From contig NZ_JAIXPP010000087.1 in assembly GCF_027486195.1 (NCBI RefSeq), positions 38,802 through 102,801 of the forward strand: DNA of 64,000 bases, in the 5' to 3' direction. Of this stretch, positions 55,086 to 64,000 are shown piece after piece. A program made the translations under genes and the position numbers. Below the pieces are notes generated by a model, which saw nothing but the letters and a program-made list of their open reading frames with translations, searched no databases and was not told the origin of the DNA. The first letter of the stretch is position 1; the number at the start of each line of letters is the position of its first letter. The DNA is from Novosphingobium sp. GTDB taxonomy: Bacteria; Pseudomonadota; Alphaproteobacteria; Sphingomonadales; Sphingomonadaceae.

Positions 55086-55739
55086 TCACCCGATTGTCTG
55101 CCCCGTCTTGGCCCAATCCGCAAGGAAGCCTTCGATGCCCTTTTCGGTCAGCACATGCTTGAACAAGCCCTTGATCACGGCGGGGGGCGCGGTGATGACG
55201 TCGGCGCCGATCTTGGCGCTTTCGAGGACGTGGACGCCGTGGCGGATCGAGGCGACGAGGATTTCGGTGCCGAAGGCGTAGTTGTCGTAGATCAGGCGGA
55301 TATCGCGGATGAGATCCATGCCGTCGAAGCCGTTGTCGTCATGCCGCCCGACGAAAGGCGAGATGAAGGTCGCGCCGGCCTTGGCCGCCAGCAGCGCCTG
55401 GTTGGCCGAGAAGCACAGCGTGACGTTGACCATCGAGCCGTCGCTGGTGAGCGCCTTGCAGGTCTTGAGGCCATCGATGGTGAGCGGGACCTTGATGCAG
55501 ACGTTGTCGGCAATCTTCCGCAGGATTTCCGCCTCGCGCATCATGCCTTCGTGATCGAGCGCCACGACTTCGGCCGAGACCGGGCCGCTGGTGAGGCCGC
55601 AGATCTCGCGCGTCACTTCGATGAAATCACGCCCAGCCTTGGCGATCAGCGAAGGGTTGGTGGTCACGCCGTCGAGCAGGCCGGTGGAGGCAAGGTCGGC
55701 AATCTCGGCGGTGTCGGCGGTATCGACGAAAAACTTCAT
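55086..55739 (-). CDS. transaldolase / fructose-6-phosphate aldolase-like enzyme
   Basis: 217 residues, the small transaldolase type. [20 protein letters not shown], the Schiff-base lysine K83 in CIKVPLT, and ASIRHGVHV are diagnostic. The family either transfers or cleaves C3 units from fructose 6-phosphate in the cytoplasm; members of this short class are mostly transaldolases or FSA. Separated from cobT by 45 bases on the same strand. Confidence 0.92.
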   Translation of the reverse strand: MKFFVDTADTAEIADLASTGLLDGVTTNPSLIAKAGRDFIEVTREICGLTSGPVSAEVVALDHEGMMREAEILRKIADNVCIKVPLTIDGLKTCKALTSDGSMVNVTLCFSANQALLAAKAGATFISPFVGRHDDNGFDGMDLIRDIRLIYDNYAFGTEILVASIRHGVHVLESAKIGADVITAPPAVIKGLFKHVLTEKGIEGFLADWAKTGQTIG

Positions 55740-55871
55740 GGGGAACGTGTCCTGTATCCGATTCTGCGAACCCTATAGCGCGAGGGCGGGCGCTGTGTAG
55801 CCTGTCATTCTTCCCCAAGCGGGTGGCGGTGAGCCTTTGCCCCCAAGGCCACCAGTCCCTAGATGGGGTGC

Positions 55872-58037
55872 ATGACCCGCGTGCGCTGCATCGTTTTCAA
55901 CGCCGCCCTCGGCGCGCTCGACTACCGGGTGCCCGAGGGAATGGATGCGCCGCCCGGCAGCGTGGTGGTGCTGCCGCTGGGCCCGCGCCAGATCCTCGGC
56001 GTGGTGTGGGATGATGGCGATCTGCCGCGCGATAACTACCCCGAGCACAAGCTGCGCAGCGTTCTCGAAGTGCTGCCGGTGCCGCCGCTGCCCGCGCCCT
56101 TGCGCCGCCTGATCGCTTGGGTTGCCGACTACTACCTCGCGCCACTCTCTGCCGTGGCGCGTATGGCCTTGTCGAGCAGCGCGGCGCTGAAGGGTAGCGG
56201 GACGGTCACCGAATACCGCCTCACCGGCGAAGAACCGGCGCGGATGACCCCGCAGCGGCTGCAGGCGCTCGATCTGCTGCAGGGCGAACAGGCGACGATG
56301 CGCGAGCTGGCGGAGATCGCGGGGGTTTCCGAAGGCGTGCTGCGCGGGATGCTAAGCCAGGGGCTGCTGGAGCCGGTGCTGGTCGATAGCGACCGGCCCT
56401 ACCCCGCGCCCGATCCGCTGTTCGCCGCACCGGCGCTGGCCGAGCAGCAGGCCGAGGCGGCAGCGGAGATGGTGGAGGCCGTCGCAGCGCATAGGTTCCA
56501 GCCGTTCCTGCTCGATGGGGTGACGGGCTCCGGCAAGACCGAGACCTATTTCGAGGCCGTTGCAGCGGCGCTGGAGGCTGGGCGGCAGGTGCTGGTGCTG
56601 CTGCCCGAAATCGCACTCACCGCCGCGTTTCTGGGCCGGTTCGAGGCGCGGTTCGGGGTGACGCCCGTCACCTGGCATTCCTCGCTCAAGGCTTCGGAGC
56701 GGCGGCGGGCGTGGCGGCAGGTGGCGTTCGGCGGGGCGAAAGTCGTGGTCGGAGCGCGCTCGGCGCTGTTCCTGCCGTTTGCAGATCTCGGCCTCGTGGT
56801 GGTCGACGAAGCGCACGAGGTAGCGTTCAAGCAGGACGACGGCGTGCGCTACAATGCCCGCGACGTGGCGGTGATGCGGGGGCACTTCGAGGGCGTGCCG
56901 GTGGTGCTGGCAAGCGCGACACCGGCGCTGGAGAGCCTGCAGATGGCCGAGGCGGGGCGCTACAAGCGGCTGGTGCTGCCGAGCCGGTTCGGCGGGGCGC
57001 AGTTGCCGAAGATCGAGATCATCAACCTGACGGAACTGCAGCCGCCGCGCGGGCGCTGGCTGGCGCCGCCGCTGGTGGAAGCGCTGCAGGACCGGCTGGC
57101 CAAGGGCGAGCAGAGCCTGCTGTTTCTCAACCGGCGCGGCTATGCGCCGCTGACGCTGTGCCGGCACTGCGGGTTCCGCTTCAAGTGCCCCAACTGTTCG
57201 GCCTGGCTGGTCGAGCACCGGCTTTCACAACGGCTGGCCTGCCACCACTGCGGGCACGAGGTGCCGCCGCCACCAGTCTGCCCGGAATGCGGCGAGCCGG
57301 ACTGTCTGGTCGCCTGCGGCCCCGGCGTGGAGCGCATCGCCGACGAGGTGGGCGAATTGCTGCCGGGGGCACGCGTGGCTGTCGTCACCTCCGACACGCT
57401 GGCGAGCCCCGCCGCTGCTGCCGAGTTCGTGGCGCAGGCGGAAGGGGGGGCGATCGACGTGATCGTGGGAACGCAGCTCGTCACCAAGGGGTTTCACTTT
57501 CCCGAACTGACGCTGGTCGGCGTTGTCGATGCCGATATGGGGCTAGATGGCGGGGACTTGCGCGCGGCGGAGCGGACGTACCAGCAGATCGCCCAAGTCG
57601 CCGGGCGGGCCGGGCGCGGGGCCAAGCCGGGCGAGGTGCTGATCCAGACGCGCCATCCCAAGGCCGAGGTGATCGCCGCGCTCGCCAGCGGATCGCGCGA
57701 CGCGTTCTACGCGGCTGAAACCGAGGCGCGGCGCGAGGCGGGCGCGCCGCCATTTGGCCGGTGGGCGGCGATCATCGTTTCGAGCGAGGACGAGGCCGAA
57801 GCCCGCGAAGCGGCCCGCGCCATCGGCGGCACGCGGCCGGATGAGCCCGGCGTCCTGATCCTAGGCCCCGCCCCTGCCCCGCTTTCGTTGCTGCGCGGGC
57901 GGCACCGCTACCGCCTGCTGATCGCGGCGCGCCGTTCGGCCGAAGTGCAGAAGCTGATCCGCAGCTGGCTCGCCCCGCTGCGCTTCCCGCCGGGGGTGCG
58001 GGTGGCGGTGGATATCGACCCCTATTCCTTCGTCTGA
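55872..58037 (+). CDS. priA: primosomal protein N' (replication restart helicase)
   Basis: 721 residues from the ATG at 55872 (an ATG at 55863 is also possible). Walker A GVTGSGKTETY, DEAH box VVVDEAHEV and the eight-cysteine zinc region (CRHCGFRFKCPNC, CHHCGHEVPPPPVCPECG) identify PriA. It rebuilds stalled replication forks and loads DnaB. Located upstream of the ATP synthase operon on the same strand, with several genes between. Confidence 0.97.
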   Translation: MTRVRCIVFNAALGALDYRVPEGMDAPPGSVVVLPLGPRQILGVVWDDGDLPRDNYPEHKLRSVLEVLPVPPLPAPLRRLIAWVADYYLAPLSAVARMALSSSAALKGSGTVTEYRLTGEEPARMTPQRLQALDLLQGEQATMRELAEIAGVSEGVLRGMLSQGLLEPVLVDSDRPYPAPDPLFAAPALAEQQAEAAAEMVEAVAAHRFQPFLLDGVTGSGKTETYFEAVAAALEAGRQVLVLLPEIALTAAFLGRFEARFGVTPVTWHSSLKASERRRAWRQVAFGGAKVVVGARSALFLPFADLGLVVVDEAHEVAFKQDDGVRYNARDVAVMRGHFEGVPVVLASATPALESLQMAEAGRYKRLVLPSRFGGAQLPKIEIINLTELQPPRGRWLAPPLVEALQDRLAKGEQSLLFLNRRGYAPLTLCRHCGFRFKCPNCSAWLVEHRLSQRLACHHCGHEVPPPPVCPECGEPDCLVACGPGVERIADEVGELLPGARVAVVTSDTLASPAAAAEFVAQAEGGAIDVIVGTQLVTKGFHFPELTLVGVVDADMGLDGGDLRAAERTYQQIAQVAGRAGRGAKPGEVLIQTRHPKAEVIAALASGSRDAFYAAETEARREAGAPPFGRWAAIIVSSEDEAEAREAARAIGGTRPDEPGVLILGPAPAPLSLLRGRHRYRLLIAARRSAEVQKLIRSWLAPLRFPPGVRVAVDIDPYSFV

Positions 58038-58195
58038 AATCCAACGCAAGTTGACACAGTTTACACTGTCCTGAGCACAATATCCGATCCGGTTGCATCG
58101 TTCTATTTCAGCGGCTTGACGATTCAAAGAGCAGAGAGCCGATGTGCCATGGCCGGGGGCGTGTAGGAAAATGGATTCTGCGGCCCCCTCTCCTG

Positions 58196-58221
58196 GCCCT
58201 CTCCCCTGAAGGGGGGAGGGC
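58196..58221. repeat. imperfect GC hairpin after priA
   Basis: CCCTCTCCCC and GGGGGGAGGG flank a TGAA loop, giving a hairpin of the same REP-like type as near 19.97 kb. It lies next to the end of the glycerate-kinase-like gene and may terminate that transcript. Confidence 0.5.
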
Positions 58222-59109
58222 TCAAGGTTGCGTCTGGGGTATGGTGTAGCGGACTGTCTCGACCGTATGGTCCTCCCCCAGCGAGACAACCACGTCAGCC
58301 CGCTCGGGCAGATCGGCCAGCAGGTGCCGCGTGATCCGTTCGTAGTGCATCACGAAGCGGGCCAGTTCGGCATCCGTCATCCCCCCGCCGGTGCGGGCGC
58401 GCAGTTTGCTTTCCTGCAGTTGCCGCCAGCCGAGGACGGCTTCAAATCCGGGGGCGGCGAGCATGACGAGGTAATCGGGCGCATCGAACAAGGCGCGATA
58501 GGGGCCGGCGAGCGCGGCGTTGACATAGGCGCGCCAGGTGCCGTGCGGGTCTTCATCGGCTTCAAGGCGGTTGATCGGGGCGGCGAGATCGGTTGCGGAT
58601 TGGGGCGTGGCGGCCATGCACCAGCCTTCGAACAGCAGCACATCCAGCGGGGCTTCGAGCAGCGGCCACCGCGTTTCGGGCACGCGGTCATCCGCCCCCT
58701 TGTCGAAGCGCGGGAGGTGGATGCCAGCCTGTCCTGCGCGGACGGCATTCAGCAGCGAGAGGCCGAGCGCCACATCATGCGTGCCGGGAACCCCGCGCGT
58801 GGCGAAGAGCGGATGGACCGAAGCGGCGAGTTCGGCGCGCGCAGTGCGGGTGAGATAGAGATCATCGAGCGAGAGCGTGGCTACGCGAAGGCCGTGGTCC
58901 TCGGCGAGGAGCACTTCAAGCATGCGGCAGAGCGTGGACTTGCCGCTGCCCTGCGAACCGCTGACACCGACGATGAGCGGCACGCCGGTGGCCCTTGCTG
59001 CGATGGCGGCAGCAAGGGGGCGCCAGTATGTCTCGATGGTGGCGCGGTAGGTTTCCGGCAACCGTTCAGCCGCCATGAAGGCTGCGATTGCGGGGCTTTG
59101 CTCCCTCAC
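58222..59109 (-). CDS. P-loop kinase, D-glycerate 3-kinase-like
   Basis: 295 residues. Walker A GVSGSQGSGKSTLC, a later SLDDLYLTRTAR and FEGWCMA resemble plant-type D-glycerate 3-kinases and related P-loop sugar kinases. Likely phosphorylates glycerate or a similar hydroxyacid with ATP in the cytoplasm. Its start overlaps the stop of the ferritin-like gene (ATGA), so the two are co-translated. Substrate is inferred. Confidence 0.8.
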   Translation of the reverse strand: MREQSPAIAAFMAAERLPETYRATIETYWRPLAAAIAARATGVPLIVGVSGSQGSGKSTLCRMLEVLLAEDHGLRVATLSLDDLYLTRTARAELAASVHPLFATRGVPGTHDVALGLSLLNAVRAGQAGIHLPRFDKGADDRVPETRWPLLEAPLDVLLFEGWCMAATPQSATDLAAPINRLEADEDPHGTWRAYVNAALAGPYRALFDAPDYLVMLAAPGFEAVLGWRQLQESKLRARTGGGMTDAELARFVMHYERITRHLLADLPERADVVVSLGEDHTVETVRYTIPQTQP

Positions 59110-59609
59110 CCCTCCAGCAGCGCAGCCGCCTGCAGCAGGCGGTTGCCGTGGTCGGTTTCTTCCCGCCCGTTGGCGCGCAGGAGGGCGGCAGCTTCTTCGT
59201 TGCCGATGCTGACGGCCCAGCCTTCGTAGAGCGTTTCGCCGTCGAATTCGGTCTGCGCGAGCTTGCGCAGCGCGGGCGGGGTGAGTTCGCCGATGGGGAA
59301 CACGCCGCTGGCGAGATAGGGGTTGGCGTCGGCCTCGGGCGGCGTGAAGTCCTCTCCCGTCAGCACCTTGAGCACGGCGGCAGCGCGGCGGGCGTGGACG
59401 AATTCCTCATCACCATTGGTGCGCAGGAGATCGGCGACGGCGGGGTTCTCTGCGCCCGCAGCGGTGGCGCGGTAGAGTTCCTTGCTGGCGGCTTCGACGA
59501 GGCACATGACCTTGATGTCCATGACCGTGGGCGCAGTGACGGTGCCGATGTGGGCGAAGGCCTCACCGATGGTCTGCGGCATTCCCGGTTCGAGCGTGAC
59601 GGTGGGCAT
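59106..59609 (-). CDS. ferritin-like domain protein
   Basis: 167 residues from the ATG at 59607-59609. Four long helices carry E and H residues in a ferritin-like pattern (DEEFVHARRAAAVLKVL, EFDGETLYEGWAVSIGNEEAA, REETDHGNRLLQA), suggesting a di-iron or iron-binding four-helix bundle. No signal peptide. Coupled to the kinase gene downstream. Role unknown; stress or iron-related function is only a guess. Confidence 0.78.
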   Translation of the reverse strand: MPTVTLEPGMPQTIGEAFAHIGTVTAPTVMDIKVMCLVEAASKELYRATAAGAENPAVADLLRTNGDEEFVHARRAAAVLKVLTGEDFTPPEADANPYLASGVFPIGELTPPALRKLAQTEFDGETLYEGWAVSIGNEEAAALLRANGREETDHGNRLLQAAALLEG

Positions 59610-59707
59610 GTGGGGTCTCCCTTGGTGTTCTGGTTCCGGGGGAGCGTACATCAGGGGTGGGCGGAATGGGAAGGCGATTTAATCGCGCGGCTAATGTGGT
59701 GCGGGAT

Positions 59708-59816
59708 GCTTCGACAAGCTCAGCATGAGCGGGGGTTTGTGCTCTGCCAATTTCCCCTCTCGCGGGCCCTCTCTCCTGCCCTTCGACAAGCTCAGGATGA
59801 GCGTGGGAGAGGGCTT
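59708..59816. repeat. two REP-like units before ogt
   Basis: GCTTCGACAAGCTCAGCATG (59708) and CCTTCGACAAGCTCAGGATG (near 59780) are direct copies of the CTTCGACAAGCTCAGGATGA repeat. The second is flanked by CCCTCTC and GAGAGGG, which can pair, and the end of ogt lies at its edge, so it may serve as the terminator of ogt. Confidence 0.65.
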
Positions 59817-60366
59817 AAAGGAGCAGGAGTGCGCCTTCGCGCTGGAGGAGCTTGGCCTTGATATCGAGGCCCCAGGCATAGCCGCCGAGGCTGCCATCGG
59901 TGCGGATCACGCGGTGGCAGGGGATCAGCAGCGAGACGTGGTTGGCGCCGTTGGCAGAGCCTGCGGCGCGCACCGCGCCGGGGCGGCCGACTTCGGCGGC
60001 GAGCTGGGCGTACGTGCGCGTCTCGCCCTTGGGGATGCGGCGCAGCGCCTGCCAGATGTCCTGCTGAAAGGGTGTGCCGGCAACATCGACGGGGATGTGG
60101 CTGAAATCGACCTCGCCGGGGGCTTCGGCAGCGGCGACGATTTCAGCGAGAAGGCGCGCGAAGTGTTCACCGCCCCGCACGCGTTCGGCCTTGGGAAAGC
60201 GATCGGCCAGAACGGCGGGATCCTCACCGAAGGAGAGGCGGCAGACGCCCTTGTCCGTCGCGGCGACGAGCATCGGGCCGAGCGACGTCTGCGCGACATC
60301 CCAGCGGATCACTGCGCCGCGGCCGCCATCGATCCAGGCGGAGGGGGTGGGTTCGGTCCGGCTCAT
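59815..60366 (-). CDS. ogt: methylated-DNA--protein-cysteine methyltransferase
   Basis: 183 residues. Catalytic C150 in LLIPCHRVI, the helix-turn-helix TYAQLAAEVGRPGAVRAAG and the asparagine hinge identify an O6-alkylguanine-DNA alkyltransferase. It repairs O6-methylguanine by a suicide transfer to the cysteine. The N-terminal part is short, so this is the single-domain Ogt/Ada-C type. Confidence 0.94.
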   Translation of the reverse strand: MSRTEPTPSAWIDGGRGAVIRWDVAQTSLGPMLVAATDKGVCRLSFGEDPAVLADRFPKAERVRGGEHFARLLAEIVAAAEAPGEVDFSHIPVDVAGTPFQQDIWQALRRIPKGETRTYAQLAAEVGRPGAVRAAGSANGANHVSLLIPCHRVIRTDGSLGGYAWGLDIKAKLLQREGALLLL

Positions 60367-60439
60367 CGGCGTGCTCCTGCTGCGGGTGTGGGCAGCCTTG
60401 TAGCGCCGCCGATACCGGCAGGCTTCCCGCCGCTTGCGG

Positions 60440-61123
60440 TCAATTTGCCGGGTTGGTGCGGCGGATGGTCAGCGCGATGGCATGCGCCTCGTTCATCACC
60501 GCCTTGATCCCGGTGTCCGGCCGATTGTCGTAGACGTTGACGTTGACGAGCTTCTCGCCAACGACTGTCATGCAGGTGGCGACAAGGCCGGGCTTTGCCG
60601 GCTTGCCCGCCTCGAAGGCAATGGCCACGCGGCCGCCCATGTAGATGCAGTCTGCATCGCGGCTGATATAGCCGAAGTCGCTTTCGACCTTGGTCTGCAA
60701 GCCGGTGACCTTGTCGATCCCCTCCTTGGCCATGCGATCGAAATCCCCGTCGAACTTGGGCGAATCCGGCCCGGTGAGCGTGGCGTTGAGCGACGCGAGC
60801 GTATCGTCCTTCGGCAGTCGCATGAGCAGGACCTGGGTGGGCACCTTGAGCAGGACATAGTGCGTGCCCGCCTGCTTTGCCGCGCCGCAGGTCCAGAAAT
60901 CGGCCACGGTGACGTTTCTGCCATCGGCGGCGGCGGTCATCTGGGCAATGGCCGCCGAGTCTCCGGTCGGGAGGCAGAGCCCGGCGGGAATGGGCATGGC
61001 CATGGCCGCCTCGCCGATGCGGAACGGCGCCTCGGCCGGCTGATCGGCTGCGGCCGCGGCAACCGGTGCCGCGAGCAACAGCAAGGCCACAGCGAGCCTG
61101 CGCGAAATCTTACCTGAACCCAT
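60440..61123 (-). CDS. exported hypothetical protein
   Basis: 227 residues from the ATG at 61121-61123; signal peptide about 1-27 (ISRRLAVALLLLAAPVAAAA). Mature part contains a CLPTGD segment, a cysteine pair (FWTCG, DADCIYMGG) and a long central region with a Lys/Asp-rich stretch; the C-terminal AHAIALTIRR is regular. No recognised family. Divergent from the serine protease gene. Confidence 0.68.
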   Translation of the reverse strand: MGSGKISRRLAVALLLLAAPVAAAAADQPAEAPFRIGEAAMAMPIPAGLCLPTGDSAAIAQMTAAADGRNVTVADFWTCGAAKQAGTHYVLLKVPTQVLLMRLPKDDTLASLNATLTGPDSPKFDGDFDRMAKEGIDKVTGLQTKVESDFGYISRDADCIYMGGRVAIAFEAGKPAKPGLVATCMTVVGEKLVNVNVYDNRPDTGIKAVMNEAHAIALTIRRTNPAN

Positions 61124-61206
61124 GGAATGCCCCCACCTTGCGGAACCCAAGGTGTAATGCGAAACCGCTGCTCTGCAATCCCGGTCGCCAAAGGAACTTA
61201 GCCTGC

Positions 61207-62772
61207 ATGGACTTGCTGCGCCGAATCATCTGCATCCTTGGCGCCATAACGCTGGCGTTGGCCGCGCCCGCGCTGGCCGATCCGGGCGATATTGCCGCCG
61301 CGAGCCGGGGCGTGGTGCGGGTGGTGCTGATCCAGTATGATGGCGGCGCAGCGCGGCTCGTAAGCCACGGCACCGGCTTTGCCATCGCGCCCGATCTCGT
61401 GGTGACCAATGCCCACGTCGTGGAAGACCTGCGCAGCAGCGACGGGATCGTGGCGGGCGTCGTTCCGTCCGAGGGGCGCGGAGGCTATGCCGCGACGATT
61501 GCCGCCTATTCGCCCCAGCGCGATCTGGCGCTGCTGAAGCTGAAGCCGGGCGCTTCGCTCAATGCGCTGACGCTGTTTTCCGGCGCGCCGACCGACAGCG
61601 AGGAAGTCTATGCGGCGGGTTATCCCGGCAACGTCGATATGGCCGAAGGGCTTTCGATGGGCGACCTCGTCAGCCCGCAGGCGGCGGTGAAGACGCGCGG
61701 CTATGTCTCGGCGGGGCGCTCGTCGAAGGCGTTCGACACGATCCTGCACACGGCGCCGATCGGTTCAGGCAATTCGGGCGGGCCGCTGCTCGATGCCTGC
61801 GGGCGGGTGCTCGGCGTCAACAGCTTTGGCACGGTGAGCGAGAACACGACCGATTCGGCGTTCTACTTCGCGATCTCGATGCGCGAGCTTTCCGCGTTCC
61901 TGCAGGAGGCCGGGGTGAGCCCGCATGTGAGCGGCGCGCCCTGCACTTCGCTCGCCGATCTCGACCGGGCGGATGCAGCGCGCGGGGCCGAGGATCAGGC
62001 GCGGCTGGCGGCAACGGCGGAAGCGCGCAAGGCCGCGCAGGCCGAATTTGCCGCCAAGGCGCAGCATGATGCGGAACTGCAGATCCTTTCCGAACGCGAC
62101 AACGGGCTGGCGCTGGCGGCGGTGCTGCTGGTGGCGGCGGTGGCGGCGGGTGCGGCGGCGTTTGCCTTCCTCCAGCGCGGCAAGCAGCGCGAGCTCAGGA
62201 TCGCGGGCGGCGCAGCGGGGGTGCTGGCGCTTGCCGCAGTGGCCGTCTGGCTGCTGCGTCCGCCGCTCAGCCTGATCGACGAGCGGGCCAAGGACATCAT
62301 CGCCGAAACGAAGGCCAGAGCCGAAGCGAGCCCGGCGGCGGATGCCAGCGCTCCTGCGCCGGAAAGCCCGCAAAAGCTGGTCTGCGTGCTCGATCCGCAG
62401 CGCAGCCGGGTGACCGTTTCCGACGTGACCGACGTGCCGCTGAGCTGGGCGCCGGGCGGTTGCGTCAACGGGCGGACTCAATACGGGTTGGCGGGGGACG
62501 GCTGGAGCCGGGTGCTGGTGCCGCAAGGCGAAGCGACGATTTCAGTGACGCGGTTCGATGCGGATCGGCGCGAGTACACGGTCGAGCGCTATCTCATGGG
62601 GCTCGACGCGATGACCGCCGCGCGGGCGGCGCGAGCGAAGCTGAGCGCACCGGCCTGCGGGGTGGACGAGGCGGCCGCGCGCGCGCTGGGCGAGGCGCAG
62701 GGGTCGATCCGGGCCTTGCTGCCGGCCGAACCCAACGAGCGACTGCGCTACACTTGCAAGCCCGCGCCCTGA
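61207..62772 (+). CDS. exported trypsin-like serine protease with C-terminal membrane region
   Basis: 521 residues from the ATG at 61207; signal peptide about 1-24. Catalytic triad H70 (VVTNAHVVED), D106 (SPQRDLALL) and S180 (GSGNSGGPLLD) of the HtrA/trypsin fold are intact. After a coiled, Ala/Glu-rich linker (about 265-300) come two membrane helices (about 305-327 and 336-357), then an unrecognised C-terminal domain of about 160 residues with cysteines. No PDZ domain. A membrane-tethered periplasmic protease with quality-control or signalling role is inferred. Confidence 0.85.
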   Translation: MDLLRRIICILGAITLALAAPALADPGDIAAASRGVVRVVLIQYDGGAARLVSHGTGFAIAPDLVVTNAHVVEDLRSSDGIVAGVVPSEGRGGYAATIAAYSPQRDLALLKLKPGASLNALTLFSGAPTDSEEVYAAGYPGNVDMAEGLSMGDLVSPQAAVKTRGYVSAGRSSKAFDTILHTAPIGSGNSGGPLLDACGRVLGVNSFGTVSENTTDSAFYFAISMRELSAFLQEAGVSPHVSGAPCTSLADLDRADAARGAEDQARLAATAEARKAAQAEFAAKAQHDAELQILSERDNGLALAAVLLVAAVAAGAAAFAFLQRGKQRELRIAGGAAGVLALAAVAVWLLRPPLSLIDERAKDIIAETKARAEASPAADASAPAPESPQKLVCVLDPQRSRVTVSDVTDVPLSWAPGGCVNGRTQYGLAGDGWSRVLVPQGEATISVTRFDADRREYTVERYLMGLDAMTAARAARAKLSAPACGVDEAAARALGEAQGSIRALLPAEPNERLRYTCKPAP

Positions 62773-62993
62773 TCGCGCGCGGAAGATCATGCGAGGCATC
62801 TGACAGCCCGGAGGGGCCTGCCTGAAAGGGCTTGGTTTTCACACTGTCCCGGGAATCGGCAACTGGCATCTTGTCAGGCAGGGACTTGGTTGCTAGGCGC
62901 GCCCCCATTGCGGGCCGCCGTGCTTTGTGCGCGGCACCATGGCCCATGCAAGCTACATTTGCGATCCATCCTGGATGAAGGGGACCAAGGCGC

Positions 62994-63548
62994 GTGGAGA
63001 TTTCCGGCGGGATTACGGCCAGCTTGGCGGGACGTTATGCGGCCGCGCTCTATGACTTGGCGGGCGAACAGGGGGTTGTGACGGCGGTCGAAACCGACCT
63101 CGACACCCTTGGCGCGGCGGTGCGCGAATCGGCTGACCTGGCCGCACTGCTCAAGAACCCCGAAGTCTCGCGCGATGCCGCCGCGAAGACGATCGACGCG
63201 GTTGCCGACTATCTCAAGCTTTCGGGCCTCACCCGCAAGTTCCTCGGCGTGCTGGCGGCTAACCGCCGTCTCGCCTCGCTGCCCGATGTGGTGCGCGCGT
63301 TCACCGCGATCGCCGCTGCGGCGCGCGGAGAGGTGACCGCCGAAGTGACCACCGCGCACCCGCTTGACGATGCGCAGCTTGCGGCGCTTGCCGACAAGCT
63401 CAAGGCCCGCGAGGGCCGCTCCGTCACGGTCAAGGCTCATGTCGATCCGGCTATTCTGGGCGGCCTCGTCGTCCAGATTGGCAGCCGCATGATCGACGGT
63501 TCGATCCGCACCCGTCTCAATTCGCTCGCCCAGGCCATGAAGGGCTGA
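62994..63548 (+). CDS. atpH: ATP synthase subunit delta
   Basis: 184 residues from GTG at 62994. The [15 protein letters not shown] start, the central [17 protein letters not shown] and the C-terminal [20 protein letters not shown] are delta-subunit motifs. It links F1 to the b subunits. First gene of the F1 operon; the 221 bases upstream (62773-62993) presumably hold the promoter, with no distinct motif seen. Confidence 0.96.
   Translation: MEISGGITASLAGRYAAALYDLAGEQGVVTAVETDLDTLGAAVRESADLAALLKNPEVSRDAAAKTIDAVADYLKLSGLTRKFLGVLAANRRLASLPDVVRAFTAIAAAARGEVTAEVTTAHPLDDAQLAALADKLKAREGRSVTVKAHVDPAILGGLVVQIGSRMIDGSIRTRLNSLAQAMKG

Positions 63549-64000
<452 letters not shown>

Noticed and set aside
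58051..58070. Promoter with TTGACA behind priA
   Set aside because: No plus-strand gene starts downstream within a reasonable distance and no good -10 box at the right spacing, so it is only mentioned as a motif match.

Overview
The window is a 64 kb, high-GC, densely coded chromosomal segment that looks like an alphaproteobacterium of the order Sphingomonadales (Novosphingobium/Erythrobacter-like; order fairly sure, genus a guess). The basis is the gene content and order: rpmF-plsX-fabH-ihfA-merR on one strand, a class I lysyl-tRNA synthetase, priA and atpH/atpA on one strand a few kb apart, cobT, a small LexA-like/HTH pair, and dispersed REP-like palindromes of the type common in this group. 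No tRNA, rRNA, CRISPR, phage or classical insertion sequence was seen.

Layout. 0-9.8 kb: end of a DUF4197 gene, a membrane GGDEF-EAL-PilZ cyclic-di-GMP enzyme, a PHA-depolymerase-like hydrolase, a D-aminoacylase-like amidohydrolase overlapping an MDR oxidoreductase, a globin-coupled chemoreceptor and dnaN. 10-16.5 kb: fatty-acid genes fabD and fabG split by a GxxExxY gene inside an inverted-repeat-bounded element, then a divergent LD-carboxypeptidase / Mur-ligase pair (peptidoglycan recycling), a MarR-type regulator and a 2OG-Fe(II) oxygenase. 16.5-25 kb: lysK, nitroreductase, PH-like membrane protein, a lone flagellin, a DinG/XPD-type Fe-S helicase coupled to a SixA-like phosphatase, and a gene-less copy of the inverted-repeat element. 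24.6-30.5 kb: merR-ihfA-fabH-plsX-rpmF, MAPEG protein, MBL hydrolase, and an S24 repressor divergent from a small HTH-like gene over a palindrome-rich region.

30.7-40.5 kb is the standout: four translationally coupled minus-strand genes encoding a c554-like pentaheme-type cytochrome, a two-domain HbpS/GlcG-like exported protein, an outer-membrane beta-barrel, and a 1516-residue decaheme cytochrome fused to an LVIVD beta-propeller. I read this as a candidate trans-outer-membrane electron conduit (porin-cytochrome complex) of an unfamiliar composition; this is inference from domain content.

40.7-64 kb: a metabolic cluster (aldehyde dehydrogenase, acetolactate-synthase-like ThDP enzyme, D-2-hydroxyacid dehydrogenase), a RES-domain toxin-like gene coupled to cysS without a visible antitoxin, a CHASE2 adenylate cyclase with an exported partner, a second nitroreductase, two exported small proteins, cobT without cobS beside it, a transaldolase-like aldolase, priA, a glycerate-kinase-like P-loop protein with a ferritin-like partner, ogt, an exported serine protease, and the start of the ATP synthase operon (atpH, partial atpA). 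Start codons were often reassigned to a downstream ATG/GTG supported by a ribosome-binding site or a stop-start overlap.
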